64,000 nt of DNA from Clostridiales bacterium (GTDB taxonomy: Bacteria; Bacteroidota; Bacteroidia; Bacteroidales; Muribaculaceae), in contig JAMPBP010000001.1 in the NCBI GenBank assembly GCA_023666645.1, forward strand, positions 579,764 through 643,763, in the 5' to 3' direction. The notes under the pieces are model-generated. The model ran no database searches. It was not told the DNA's origin and saw only the letters and a program-made list of their open reading frames with translations. The position numbers and the translations under genes are program-made. Of the stretch, positions 52,748-62,355 are shown piece by piece (position 1 is the stretch's first letter; every line of letters begins with the position of its first letter).

Positions 52748-53490
52748 ACATAGTGACACTGCCCCAGGTCGACTCCACAAGCAGCTACTTGAGGCAGTCG
52801 CTGCCCGATGCTCCGGCCGGCACGGTTATCACCACACCGTGCCAGCAGGCAGGTCGTGGTCAGCGTGGCAACAGTTGGGAGGCTGAGCCGGGCATGAACC
52901 TCACATTCTCGATAATGCTGCGCCCCACGGGTATAAAGGCCTCGGGGCAATATGCAATAAGCGAGGCTGTCGCACTGGCGGTCCTGGACACACTGGCACC
53001 ATTGGTTCCCGACTCCGCCAGGCTTGCCGTCAAGTGGCCCAATGATATCTACTATGGTGATGACAAGATATGTGGCATTCTCATTGAGAACACCTTGCGC
53101 GGTGACACTATACTCAAATCGGTTGCCGGAGTAGGGGTGAACATAAATCAGCGACGTTTCCTCAGTGATGCCCCCAACCCCGTGAGCCTATTCCAGATTA
53201 CAGGCCGGGAGTATCCTCTCGAGCCGCTACTTGCAACCATGGCGGCTGCCATAGAAAAGAATGTGGAACTCGTAGCCACCGCTGATGGACATGCTTGCAT
53301 CGCGGCACGCTACCGAGCCTCATTGTGGCGACGCGAGGGGTTGCACCCCTATCGTCTTCCCGACGGGACCCGATTCCTTGCCCGGATTGAAGAGATCGCC
53401 CCCGACGGTATGCTCGTGCTGCGTCATGGCGACAATACACTCTCATCACATGCTTTCAAGGAGGTTGCGGCGGTTCTGAATGACCTCTGA
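52744..53490 (+). CDS. birA: Biotin-[acetyl-CoA-carboxylase] ligase
   Basis: BirA activates biotin with ATP and attaches it to the biotin carrier protein. The 248-aa protein has only the catalytic and C-terminal domains, without the DNA-binding domain of E. coli BirA, so it is not a repressor. Motifs are [10 protein letters not shown] near 9, [15 protein letters not shown] near 36 (biotinyl-AMP binding), [19 protein letters not shown] near 97 and VAGVGVNIN near 122. It overlaps tsaE by 4 nt. Its coding end runs 10 nt past an in-frame ATG of the next gene, but the real start of that gene is later. Confidence 0.95.
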   Translation: MNIVTLPQVDSTSSYLRQSLPDAPAGTVITTPCQQAGRGQRGNSWEAEPGMNLTFSIMLRPTGIKASGQYAISEAVALAVLDTLAPLVPDSARLAVKWPNDIYYGDDKICGILIENTLRGDTILKSVAGVGVNINQRRFLSDAPNPVSLFQITGREYPLEPLLATMAAAIEKNVELVATADGHACIAARYRASLWRREGLHPYRLPDGTRFLARIEEIAPDGMLVLRHGDNTLSSHAFKEVAAVLNDL

Positions 53491-53527
53491 ACACTCTCTT
53501 TCCTCACGCCCTTATAATTTTTTGAAT

Positions 53528-56473
53528 ATGAACAATATCATCAAGTCAATATGTGTCGCAGCCGCCATTTGCATGGTGCCGGTGCTTCATGCAGGTGTCA
53601 ACGGTGGCACAACGTCAGCGTTTATGGACCGTGGCGATTTATATCTTGACGCCTCGCTGTCCAACGTGGCTCTCGACCAGCTTGCACATTACAACGCGGT
53701 AGCCATTCCAACCGAGAAATCGGCATTGTCAGAGGTGATGGCCGCAGTTCGTGACCGCTCACCTCTTGCCGTCGACATGTTGCGCAGGTTTCTGGACGAC
53801 TATCCTACATCGGGCGCACGATGGCTTGTCACTGTTGCCATCGGTGACTGCTGTCTTGACAACAGGGAATGGCGTGATGCGGCCACATGGTATGGCCGCG
53901 TGCCCGATGATGCCCTTGACGACCTTACCGATGCCGACCGCAGGCTCCACATGGCTGTGGCGCTCATCAACCTCGACGACCTTCATGGTGCCTCCAGGCT
54001 TCTGGAGGGGGTGGCAGGCGAGCCGGCACGCTTCCTGCGGGGATACATTGCCTATGCCCAGGGGGATTATGTGGCAGCGCGCGGACTCCTGCAGTCGGTT
54101 ACAGGCAATGAGATGCCCATGGCAATGGCTCCCTGGTATCTGTGCCAGATTGACTACATGAATGGTGACTATGACGCCGCCTTGTCACAGGCACGCCGCT
54201 TGTTGAAGCAGAACAATGTGCCGCGCAGGTTCAGGGCCGAGGCTTCACGCATAGCCGGTGAGGCGCTTTTCAACAATGGGGAAGATGATATTGCAGTTGA
54301 ATATCTCGACAGCTATGTCAGGGATGTCGATGGGGAGCCACTCCCATCGTCGATGTATATCCTGGGAATGTGCCGCTACCGCACAGCCGATTATCGCGGA
54401 GCGATAGAGTCACTCAGAAGTCCCTCTATGCTCAGTGATGCCATGGCACAGAGCGCCTTGCTCACCATGGGACAGAGCTACATGGCGCTGGGCGACCTCT
54501 CAGCTGCCATTATCGTGCTTGAAAAGGCTGTCAATCTCGATGTCGTCGATTCGGTCACCGAGGAAGCCTACTATAATTATTGTGTCGCGCGCAGTGATGG
54601 GGGGCATGTACCCTTCGGAAGCTCGGTAACTGTATTTGAGAATTTCCTGCAGCGCTTTCCGCGCTCGCGCTTCGCGCCCCGGGTGTCGGAATATCTCGCC
54701 TATGGCTACATGACCGATGACAACTATGATGCCGCCCTGGCAAGTATCGAGCGTATCACCAATTCCTCTCCACAGATTGTGGCCGCCCGGCAACATGTAC
54801 TTTACATGCTCGGGGCGCGCGACCTGGCAGCCGCCCGATATGATGAGGCGGTTAAATATCTGTCCCAGGCCCGCTCTATAAAGGGGGGCGATGAAGAGCT
54901 GGCAATCGAGTGTGACCTCCTGCTGGGCGACTGTTATTATAAACTCAAGGAGTACAAAAAGGCTGTCAACATGTACTCGGCCTATCTCAAGAAGGCCTCG
55001 CCGGCCGCTGCCAACCGCCAGCTGGCCACCTACAACCTGGGTTATGCCCTTTTCGCCCTAAAGGAGTATGACAAATCATCGGCATTCTTTTCCCGTCTCA
55101 TAGGGGCTCAAGGAATCTCAAGGAAGATGGAAGCCGACGCTATGTCACGTATCGCCGACTGCGCCTATGCATCCCGCAATCTTGATGACGCACTGGCGGG
55201 ATATGAGAAGTCGGCCCATATCGACCCTACAGCCGCAGACTATCCCATGTATCAGCGTGCCACCGTACTGGGATGGAAAGGTGACTCAAGAGGACAGATA
55301 GACGCCCTCAACGCAATGATAGCCCGTTATCCCAAGTCACCGCTGGTGCCACAGGCCTTGATGGACATTGCCGAGGCCTATACCGGTGATGATAAATTTG
55401 AGGACGCCATAATGACCTACCGGCGTGTCGAGCGCATGTATCCCGGCACCGTACAGAGCCGACAGGCTCTACTGCTCATGGGTGCACTGCAGTCGGGTAA
55501 GAACAGGCCCGCCGATGCCTTCGATACATATTGCAGGCTAATCAAGGGTAATTCACCCTCTGACGAAGCCACCCAGGCGGCTATAAATCTACAGTCACTC
55601 GCTGCCGAGCAAGGACGGCTCGACGAGTATGTCAACTTCATGGAATCGGTACCTAATGCTCCTTCAATTGACCGTGACCAGCTGGAGCGCAACATCTTTG
55701 CAGCAGCCAAGACTCCGGCTCGCCTCAACGACTATCTTGCACGCTACCCCAAGGGGCAGTATGCTCCACAGGCTCTGTTGCTGCTGGCTCGTGACGACAT
55801 GTCGCGGTCAGACAACGAGGCGGCCTTGATGCGCACCACCAAACTGCTTGAATTCTACCCCGATGGCGACCTTGCCGTCGATGCCCTCGACATAAAAGCC
55901 ACGGCTGAGATGAACCTGGGGTTGATTCCCCAGGCTGCCGACTCCTACCGGCGTCTCGAGGCCCGTGCCGGTGACCCGGCAATGCTAAACAAAGCGCGAC
56001 TCGGATTGCTGAATGCCTCGCGTGACCTTGGCAACCATGAAGATGTCATCACAGTTGCCGACATGTTGCTGTCATCATCCTCGCTCGGTGCAGGTCAGAC
56101 CCGAGAGGTTTCATTCATGAAGGCTGTCGCCCTCGACAATGCGGGACGCGGCGAAGAGGCCACCACGATATGGCGCTCGCTATGCGACACCCCCTCCGAC
56201 CTCATCGGTGCCAAGAGTCTCTTTTACCTTGCCCAGTATTACCTTGACAACGGTGATACCAAGCAAGCATGGGACTATGTGAACCGGCTTGTCGATTCCA
56301 ACACTCCCCACAGCTACTGGCTCGCACGCGGATATATACTCCTGAGTGACCTTTACAGGCAACGTGGCGACACATTTGAGGCCGATGAGTATCTCAAGAG
56401 CCTGCGTGACAACTATCCCGGCAGTGAGCCCGACATCACCAGCATGATCGATTCACGTCTGGACCATGAGTGA
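53528..56473 (+). CDS. Secreted tetratricopeptide-repeat protein
   Basis: The ATG at 53528 gives 981 aa with a signal peptide (MNNIIKSICVAAAICMVPVLHA); an earlier in-frame ATG at 53480 overlaps birA and would put 16 residues ahead of the signal. The rest is an almost unbroken array of TPR-like helical pairs (YIAYAQGDYVAARGLLQSV, ALLTMGQSYMALGDLSAAIIVLEKA, LLLGDCYYKLKEYKKAVNMYSAYL, LMDIAEAYTGDDKFEDAIMTYRRV). Such long periplasmic TPR proteins form scaffolds. The next gene encodes an outer-membrane barrel 42 bp away, and the two may form one envelope complex. The pair recurs in other Bacteroidota to my knowledge; its function is not known to me. Confidence 0.8.
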   Translation: MNNIIKSICVAAAICMVPVLHAGVNGGTTSAFMDRGDLYLDASLSNVALDQLAHYNAVAIPTEKSALSEVMAAVRDRSPLAVDMLRRFLDDYPTSGARWLVTVAIGDCCLDNREWRDAATWYGRVPDDALDDLTDADRRLHMAVALINLDDLHGASRLLEGVAGEPARFLRGYIAYAQGDYVAARGLLQSVTGNEMPMAMAPWYLCQIDYMNGDYDAALSQARRLLKQNNVPRRFRAEASRIAGEALFNNGEDDIAVEYLDSYVRDVDGEPLPSSMYILGMCRYRTADYRGAIESLRSPSMLSDAMAQSALLTMGQSYMALGDLSAAIIVLEKAVNLDVVDSVTEEAYYNYCVARSDGGHVPFGSSVTVFENFLQRFPRSRFAPRVSEYLAYGYMTDDNYDAALASIERITNSSPQIVAARQHVLYMLGARDLAAARYDEAVKYLSQARSIKGGDEELAIECDLLLGDCYYKLKEYKKAVNMYSAYLKKASPAAANRQLATYNLGYALFALKEYDKSSAFFSRLIGAQGISRKMEADAMSRIADCAYASRNLDDALAGYEKSAHIDPTAADYPMYQRATVLGWKGDSRGQIDALNAMIARYPKSPLVPQALMDIAEAYTGDDKFEDAIMTYRRVERMYPGTVQSRQALLLMGALQSGKNRPADAFDTYCRLIKGNSPSDEATQAAINLQSLAAEQGRLDEYVNFMESVPNAPSIDRDQLERNIFAAAKTPARLNDYLARYPKGQYAPQALLLLARDDMSRSDNEAALMRTTKLLEFYPDGDLAVDALDIKATAEMNLGLIPQAADSYRRLEARAGDPAMLNKARLGLLNASRDLGNHEDVITVADMLLSSSSLGAGQTREVSFMKAVALDNAGRGEEATTIWRSLCDTPSDLIGAKSLFYLAQYYLDNGDTKQAWDYVNRLVDSNTPHSYWLARGYILLSDLYRQRGDTFEADEYLKSLRDNYPGSEPDITSMIDSRLDHE

Positions 56474-56515
56474 TTTTTCAACTGCATCTAAACTTGAATA
56501 AATTACATCAGTAAA

Positions 56516-58231
56516 ATGTTTAAACATACTATCGCAGCCATAGCATTCCTCTCACCGCTTGTCATTGCGGCCCAGTCATATAACAAGGACGTTGATGTCA
56601 CGGTCGAGTTGCAGCCCGAGTTGCGCGCGGCTTCGCGCCTGGATATCGCTCCATCGATTGTTGCCCGAAGTTTCCCCGTATCGGCCTTACAGTATAATGG
56701 CACGGCACGTCTTGCTCCGGTCACCCCCATGTTGTCACGGCTGGGACTGGTCGACGGTGAACCGATATTCCCAGAGTGCGATATGCGTGGATATGCAGTG
56801 GCGGGATACTTCCCGGCGGGCGATATGAATCTTTCGGCCGGCTATCGCATTATAGGCAACCGCACCACCCGGCTCGATGCCTGGGGACAATTCAACCGCA
56901 ACAGCTACAAGGGTATATCCCCCCTGTCGGATAATGGTAAACAACGCTTATCTACCAATGACCTCACCCTCGGTGTGAGATTGGGGCATGTCACCTCCTA
57001 TGGCACCTTGTCGGCCCGCACTTCGATGCATGTGTCACGGTTCAACTATTTCCCGGGAGTGTTCTCTCCCAAGAAACAGGGCATGGGACAATACATGCTC
57101 GATGCCTCCTGGCAGTCGGCCGGTGATGACAATGAATCGGGGTGGACATTGAGTGCGGGTGTAGAGCGCTTTGATTTTTCAAAGGCATCGTTCCCCATTG
57201 GGTTCAATCTTGACGAGATCCATAATGCCAAGGCACTTGGCGAGACCAATTGGCAAGTCAAGGCCACCGGCCGCATGATGATGACCGACGAGTTTGGTCT
57301 TGGGCTGAAAATTCATTATCGTGGCGCGTCGCTCAACCACCGCTATCTCTACATGCCGGGAGCTGATATATTGCATGAAGCCTCAGGGCTACATCGCTCG
57401 GTGGTGTCAATCGTTCCATCGCTCCACTATGACGATGGGGAGGTGAAATGGCATGTTGGTCCTGAATTTGACCTGGGCAAAGGTACTGATTTCAGCGCCG
57501 TGGGTGCCATCACATGGTCGCCATCACCCTATTTTGCTATCATGGCCGAGGCACGTTCAGGTTCTTCGCTCAATACTCTTGGCCAATTATATGAAATAAA
57601 CCGCTACATGGCACCATTGGCAGCCGCCTCACGGTCGTTCATCAACACTGATACCAAGGCCGGTATCTCCTTTGGACCTTTCAAGGGTGCGAGTCTCACA
57701 GCCCGTGCCGGTTACAGCAAGGCGTCAGACTATGCTTCAGTAGCTGTTGTCGACGGAGTGGGCACATTTGTCACCGACGACCTGTCGGCATGGTGGTATG
57801 GCATTGACCTGCGTTATGACTGCGGCTCGATTGTCACAGTGAACGCATCGTTTGAGGCCGCTACAGGCAACAAGGTTGACCGCGCCTATTATCAGTGGGC
57901 CGACCGTGCAACCCGGGTGCTTGATGTCGATGTCGCCATTCACCCTGTCAAGCAGTTGTCGATAGGTATGGGCTATGACTTGAGACTCGGACGCAAATCA
58001 CTGCAACTCATCTCCCAACAGCCCGATGTATCACAACCTGTCGAGACCCAGGTTTCGCTTGCTTCACTTGGTCGCGTAAGCTCATTCAGCCTGTCGGCCG
58101 ATTATGCTTTCAACGAGGTGTTCAGCATTTACGTTGCCACCAGGGGTATAGGTCAGAAGAGATATCTACTCCCGGGCAGTATCCCCGGACGTCGTTTCAG
58201 CGCCATAGCAGGATTCTCACTGAGATTTTGA
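56516..58231 (+). CDS. Outer-membrane beta-barrel protein
   Basis: This 571-aa protein has a signal peptide (MFKHTIAAIAFLSPLVIAAQ) and then alternating amphipathic strands through to the end, closing with an aromatic residue (AGFSLRF), which is the outer-membrane sorting signal. An N-terminal stretch (VTVELQPELRAASRLDIAPS) resembles the start of TonB-dependent-receptor-like proteins, but there is no plug domain and the chain is too short for a 22-strand receptor. It follows the TPR protein gene by 42 bp and probably works with it. The substrate is unknown. Confidence 0.78.
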   Translation: MFKHTIAAIAFLSPLVIAAQSYNKDVDVTVELQPELRAASRLDIAPSIVARSFPVSALQYNGTARLAPVTPMLSRLGLVDGEPIFPECDMRGYAVAGYFPAGDMNLSAGYRIIGNRTTRLDAWGQFNRNSYKGISPLSDNGKQRLSTNDLTLGVRLGHVTSYGTLSARTSMHVSRFNYFPGVFSPKKQGMGQYMLDASWQSAGDDNESGWTLSAGVERFDFSKASFPIGFNLDEIHNAKALGETNWQVKATGRMMMTDEFGLGLKIHYRGASLNHRYLYMPGADILHEASGLHRSVVSIVPSLHYDDGEVKWHVGPEFDLGKGTDFSAVGAITWSPSPYFAIMAEARSGSSLNTLGQLYEINRYMAPLAAASRSFINTDTKAGISFGPFKGASLTARAGYSKASDYASVAVVDGVGTFVTDDLSAWWYGIDLRYDCGSIVTVNASFEAATGNKVDRAYYQWADRATRVLDVDVAIHPVKQLSIGMGYDLRLGRKSLQLISQQPDVSQPVETQVSLASLGRVSSFSLSADYAFNEVFSIYVATRGIGQKRYLLPGSIPGRRFSAIAGFSLRF

Positions 58232-58249
58232 ACCTGCACCGGAGGCAAC

Positions 58250-58280
58250 TTGTGAAACTTGAGTAAAATAAGTACATTTG
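58250..58280 (+). promoter_or_regulatory. Promoter of the yfhO-like operon
   Basis: TTG (58250-58252), 20 bp, TACATTTG (58273-58280), 25 nt before the ATG at 58306. Confidence 0.7.
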
Positions 58281-58305
58281 CACAGTCGAAGCAACTTTCA
58301 TCATC

Positions 58306-60873
58306 ATGAAAATCAAATTAAAAGAAATAATCGAAAAACCTCAAGTGTGGGGTTCGCTTCTCTCCATAGCCGTCATGGCTATCATTTCTCTCGCATTTTT
58401 CTATCCCGACTCTATCGACGGCAACACATTGCAGCAGCATGATGTGATACAAGGTATCGCCAATGGAGAGGAAGCCCGTGCATTCAATGAGGCTACAGGG
58501 GAGACAACACGCTGGACCAACTCCCTCTTTGGGGGAATGCCCACTTTCCAGATTACCCCGTCCTATCCCTCCAACACCCTGTTCAGCTGGATAGGGAAGG
58601 TTTATTATCTTGGTCTCCCATCAACCTCCGGGCTCTTGATGATGATGATGATGGGAATGTATATCCTGCTGATGACCATGAAGCGCCGCTGGTATTACGC
58701 CCTGATAGGAGCTGTTGCGTGGGGTCTTTCGAGCTACTTTGTCATAATCATAGGTGCAGGACACATATGGAAATTCATTACCCTCGCTTATGTGCCTCCC
58801 ACCATTGCCGGTATCATACTTGCCTACAGGTCCCACTACATGGCCGGTGGAGCCATAACGGCACTCGCATTGATGATGCAGATTGCCGCCAATCACATCC
58901 AGATGACCTATTACTTCGGGTTCCTCATCATTATTCTCGCCATAGCCTATCTTGTCAAGGCATTACGCCATAAGGACACTCTTTCCTGGTGCAAGAGCAG
59001 CGTCTCACTCATTGTGGCTGCGTGTCTTGCAGTAGCCGCCAATGCCCCCAGTCTCTATAACACATATAAATATACTGCTGAGACAATAAGAGGCGGGCAC
59101 ACCGAGCTCGCCACCGCTACGGGCGACAACAGCTCGTCGACCGGCAAGGGGCTCGACAAGGAGTATATCACACAGTATAGCTATGGACGCACCGAGACCC
59201 TCTCGCTATTCATTCCCAACATCAAGGGTGGAGCCTCGGCCAAGCCGGTCAAGGGGCATATGCAGGCCATGAATATCGCCGACATAGACGGTGCCGATGC
59301 CTCGTTGGCATCGAGCGGGTTGCAACCACATGAGCAACAATACATACAGCAGTATGTATCGCAATACTTCGGTGAGCCTGAGGGGACCAACGGTCCTGTA
59401 TATGTGGGAGCTATAATATTCGCTTTGTTTGTACTCGGTGTCGTTGTCGTCAAGGGTCCTGTGAAATGGGCTTTACTGGTGGCTGCCATCCTCTCGATAT
59501 TGCTTGCCTGGGGGCGTAACTTCATGCCACTCACCGACCTGTTCATTGACATCGTGCCTATGTACAACAAGTTCCGCACTCCCGAGTCGATTCTCGTGGT
59601 GGCACAGTTTGCCATGCCGGTTCTTGCCATTCTCGGCTTGCAGAAAGTGCTCACAGCTCCGGCCGATGAGCGTCACCGCGTGATGTCGGCCACTGTCTAT
59701 ACATTTGGCGCTGTGGCTTTCCTGTGTCTCATAGGGTGGCTGTTCCCAGGTGTCTATGGCAGCGGCATAAGCGAGAGCGACAAGCAGATTGCAGTAATGA
59801 TTGGAGAAAGCCTGCAACAGCAAGGCTATGACCAGAGTGTCGTGGCTTCATATTCGATAGCCAATCCCCGCATAGCACAGGTGGTGACCGAATTGCGCCA
59901 CTCAATGGTTTCAGCTGATTCCGGGCGCAGTCTCCTGCTCATTCTCCTGTCAGCATCAACACTATTGTTCTGTATCAGGAACAGCAAGGAACATGTAGCC
60001 GCCACTGTGGTTGGATTCCTCATTCTTGCCGATCTATATAGCGTTGATAAACGCTATGTCGACCATGAAAGCTTCACATCACCGGCTCCCGTCACTGCTC
60101 AGGTTCCGATAACTGCTGCCGATAAACTTATTCTCGAAGATCAGGGATACTACCGTGTCATGCCCATGGGAGCTCTATTCCAGTCGGCGACCCCGAGCTA
60201 CTATCACAAGTCGCTGGGTGGTTATCATGCCGCCAAGCTCACACGCTATCAGGACATGATTGAGCGCCATCTGCTTCCTGCTGCCTCGGGTAGCTTTGAC
60301 CAGACCAACCTCAACATCATAAGCATGCTCAACGGCAAGTATATCATCGACCCCCAGGGACAGGTTATACCCAATCCAGAGGCTATGGGCAATGCATGGT
60401 TTGTCGACACTCTCAGGGTTGTCGATGGGGCCAATGCCGAGATGAAGGCACTCGATGACCTTGACATCACAACGACGGCAGTAACCGATAAAGCCTTTGC
60501 CGACGTAATCAAGGCTCGCCCCTCGGCACCAGGCGACACCATCACGCTCACCGACTATGCGCCCAACGCCCTCACCTATGACTACACGTCGCGCGACGGT
60601 GGGCTGGCAGTGTTCAGTGAGGTATTCTTCCCGTGGGGCTGGAAGGCAACCCTCGACAATGGAGAGCCGCTCCCCATAGGCCGTGTCAACTATCTGCTCC
60701 GTGCCATTGATCTTCCCGCCGGGCATCACACTCTCACAATGGTATTTGACCCCCGGTCGCTACATGTCACAGGCACGATAGCCACGATAGCTGTAATACT
60801 TATCTATCTATGGCTCATAGCAGCTGTCGTAATGGCCGCGCGGAAAGAGAGTTCGAGTAGTATTTCTGAATAG
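58306..60873 (+). CDS. YfhO-family multi-pass membrane protein
   Basis: This 855-aa integral membrane protein has about 12 or more membrane helices (VWGSLLSIAVMAIISLAFFY near 14, GLLMMMMMGMYILLMTM near 109, YALIGAVAWGLSSYFVIII, FALFVLGVVVVKG near 370, WALLVAAILSILLAW) and a soluble C-terminal part. It begins with the family-type extracytoplasmic segment DGNTLQQHDVIQG. YfhO-family proteins belong to the GT-C-like membrane glycosyltransferases, and some modify lipoteichoic acid in Gram-positive bacteria; the Bacteroidota role is not established. The next gene starts 2 nt after its stop. Confidence 0.85.
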   Translation: MKIKLKEIIEKPQVWGSLLSIAVMAIISLAFFYPDSIDGNTLQQHDVIQGIANGEEARAFNEATGETTRWTNSLFGGMPTFQITPSYPSNTLFSWIGKVYYLGLPSTSGLLMMMMMGMYILLMTMKRRWYYALIGAVAWGLSSYFVIIIGAGHIWKFITLAYVPPTIAGIILAYRSHYMAGGAITALALMMQIAANHIQMTYYFGFLIIILAIAYLVKALRHKDTLSWCKSSVSLIVAACLAVAANAPSLYNTYKYTAETIRGGHTELATATGDNSSSTGKGLDKEYITQYSYGRTETLSLFIPNIKGGASAKPVKGHMQAMNIADIDGADASLASSGLQPHEQQYIQQYVSQYFGEPEGTNGPVYVGAIIFALFVLGVVVVKGPVKWALLVAAILSILLAWGRNFMPLTDLFIDIVPMYNKFRTPESILVVAQFAMPVLAILGLQKVLTAPADERHRVMSATVYTFGAVAFLCLIGWLFPGVYGSGISESDKQIAVMIGESLQQQGYDQSVVASYSIANPRIAQVVTELRHSMVSADSGRSLLLILLSASTLLFCIRNSKEHVAATVVGFLILADLYSVDKRYVDHESFTSPAPVTAQVPITAADKLILEDQGYYRVMPMGALFQSATPSYYHKSLGGYHAAKLTRYQDMIERHLLPAASGSFDQTNLNIISMLNGKYIIDPQGQVIPNPEAMGNAWFVDTLRVVDGANAEMKALDDLDITTTAVTDKAFADVIKARPSAPGDTITLTDYAPNALTYDYTSRDGGLAVFSEVFFPWGWKATLDNGEPLPIGRVNYLLRAIDLPAGHHTLTMVFDPRSLHVTGTIATIAVILIYLWLIAAVVMAARKESSSSISE

Positions 60874-60875
60874 AG

Positions 60876-61409
60876 ATGGGAAAGGGACGGCGACCATGGA
60901 GCGCGGTGAAGCGCTGGTGGAGAAGTCGCGGATTTGGTATCCACTCGCCATTTGCCTACGATTTCATCACCAACACCCTGCGCTGTCACCACGGCTACTA
61001 TGAGTATAGGGCCATAGAACAACTTCAGCCGGCTGTGCAGCCTCAGCTCAAGTTATTGCTCCGTGTTGTGTGCCGATTGAGGCCTCGTTCATTTCTCCCC
61101 ATGGGAGCGCTGGCCCACGATGCTATAAGAGTGGTGACCTCGGTCGATTCCAGCATCGTCGTCGCTACAAACAGTGAACACACCGACATGCTTTTCATTT
61201 CCAACCATGCCCGCTATGATACAAGGCAACTTCTTGACTGTCTTAACAGCGGTGGAACCGTACTATTTGATTCACAGAACGATAATCGCCATGCTATAGG
61301 TCAGTTAAGACAAGTTATGCAACACGGCATGACTTTCAGTAACGGCAAGTGTTTTATCGCTGTAGGGCGTAACGACTTGCCTCGGCAACATTTCGAGTTG
61401 AATTTCTGA
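60876..61409 (+). CDS. Methyltransferase-like protein lacking the SAM motif
   Basis: This 177-aa protein has an N terminus (WRSRGFGIHSPFAYDFITNTL near 15) matching a group of Bacteroidota class I methyltransferase-like proteins that start with a GIHSPF segment. The middle, where a glycine-rich SAM-binding motif would be expected, reads LRPRSFLPMGALAHDAIRV and has no G-x-G-x-G. The C-terminal strands (GGTVLFDSQNDNRHAIGQL, MTFSNGKCFIAVGR) still look like the end of such a fold. It is shorter than typical methyltransferases. It may be catalytically dead or have another role. It lies 2 nt after the yfhO-like gene and 8 nt before xerD. Confidence 0.55.
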   Translation: MGKGRRPWSAVKRWWRSRGFGIHSPFAYDFITNTLRCHHGYYEYRAIEQLQPAVQPQLKLLLRVVCRLRPRSFLPMGALAHDAIRVVTSVDSSIVVATNSEHTDMLFISNHARYDTRQLLDCLNSGGTVLFDSQNDNRHAIGQLRQVMQHGMTFSNGKCFIAVGRNDLPRQHFELNF

Positions 61410-61417
61410 TTACGGTG

Positions 61418-62329
61418 ATGAGAGCTATCCATGACATAACGAAAGTCAAGCAGGAATATTCCGCGCATATCGTTCTCGAGCGTGGACTCAGCGAGAACAC
61501 TCGTGAGGCCTATCTCAATGACGTGGACAAATTTCTTAAATGGCTGAGCGAGAAATCCACAGAGATTTACACCGTCCAGCTGGCCGATATCCAGGAATTC
61601 ATGGCAGCGCTCCATGACCTCGGCATCAGTGCCCGCTCACAAGCCCGCATCGTGTCGGGATTGAGGTCATTCTTCAAATTCCTTCGGCTCGAGAACTATA
61701 TTGAGCTCGATCCTACCGAGCTTCTTGAGGCACCGCTCACCGGCTTCCATCTCCCCGAGGTGCTGTCGGTCGATGAGATCGATGCCATGATCGACAGCAT
61801 CGACCCTGATGGCGAGGAACCGTTGCGCAACAGGGCTATAATCGAGGTGTTGTATGGTTGCGGGTTGCGTGTGAGCGAGCTATGCAATCTTGAGATAGGA
61901 CGCATCTTCCTACAGGAGGGATATCTCGTAGTGAGAGGAAAAGGTAGCAAGGAACGTCTTGTTCCACTTGCAGAGCCCACTGCCTATGCCATCATGGACT
62001 ACCTGGAGGAAAGAAATATGATTGAGGCTAAGCCCGGTGAGGAACACATACTCTTCGTGAGCCGTCGGCGGGGATTGAGGCTTTCACGCTCCATGGTATT
62101 CAGGATTGTGCGTCAACTGGCCTTACTCGCGGGGATACGCCGCACAATCTCGCCCCACACGTTGCGTCATTCATTTGCCACCCACCTTCTCGAAGGAGGA
62201 GCCAACCTCAGGGCCATACAGCAGATGCTTGGCCACGAATCGATAGCCGCCACTGAAATCTACCTGCATCTCGACCGCAGCAATCTGCGCCGGGAAATTC
62301 TCACGTACCACCCGCGCAACCGCCGTTGA
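61418..62329 (+). CDS. xerD: Tyrosine recombinase XerD
   Basis: XerD, with XerC, resolves chromosome dimers at dif under FtsK control. The ATG at 61418 gives 303 aa; the codon just before it in frame (61415) is GTG. The N-terminal SAM-like core-binding domain (EYSAHIVLERGLSENTREAYLND) is followed by the catalytic domain with GCGLRVSELCNLE (Arg), GKGSKERLVPL (Lys), SPHTLRHSFATHLLEGGA (His-x-x-Arg), LGHESIAATEIYLHLD (His and nucleophile Tyr). The overall match is to housekeeping XerD rather than to an integrase of a mobile element: there are no attachment repeats nearby and it is in an operon with core genes. Confidence 0.92.
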   Translation: MRAIHDITKVKQEYSAHIVLERGLSENTREAYLNDVDKFLKWLSEKSTEIYTVQLADIQEFMAALHDLGISARSQARIVSGLRSFFKFLRLENYIELDPTELLEAPLTGFHLPEVLSVDEIDAMIDSIDPDGEEPLRNRAIIEVLYGCGLRVSELCNLEIGRIFLQEGYLVVRGKGSKERLVPLAEPTAYAIMDYLEERNMIEAKPGEEHILFVSRRRGLRLSRSMVFRIVRQLALLAGIRRTISPHTLRHSFATHLLEGGANLRAIQQMLGHESIAATEIYLHLDRSNLRREILTYHPRNRR

Positions 62330-62355
62330 GACAAATTTCCCCCCTTACGTTGACA

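Noticed and set aside
58621..58680. ATG-rich tandem (GATGATGATGATG) in the yfhO-like gene as a possible slippage repeat
   Set aside because: It is a trinucleotide run encoding Met residues in a membrane helix. Changes in unit number would stay in frame, so phase variation is unlikely.
61418..62329. Tyrosine recombinase considered as the integrase of a mobile element
   Set aside because: It matches housekeeping XerD, lies in a core-gene operon, and no tRNA-adjacent attachment repeats or other element genes are present.
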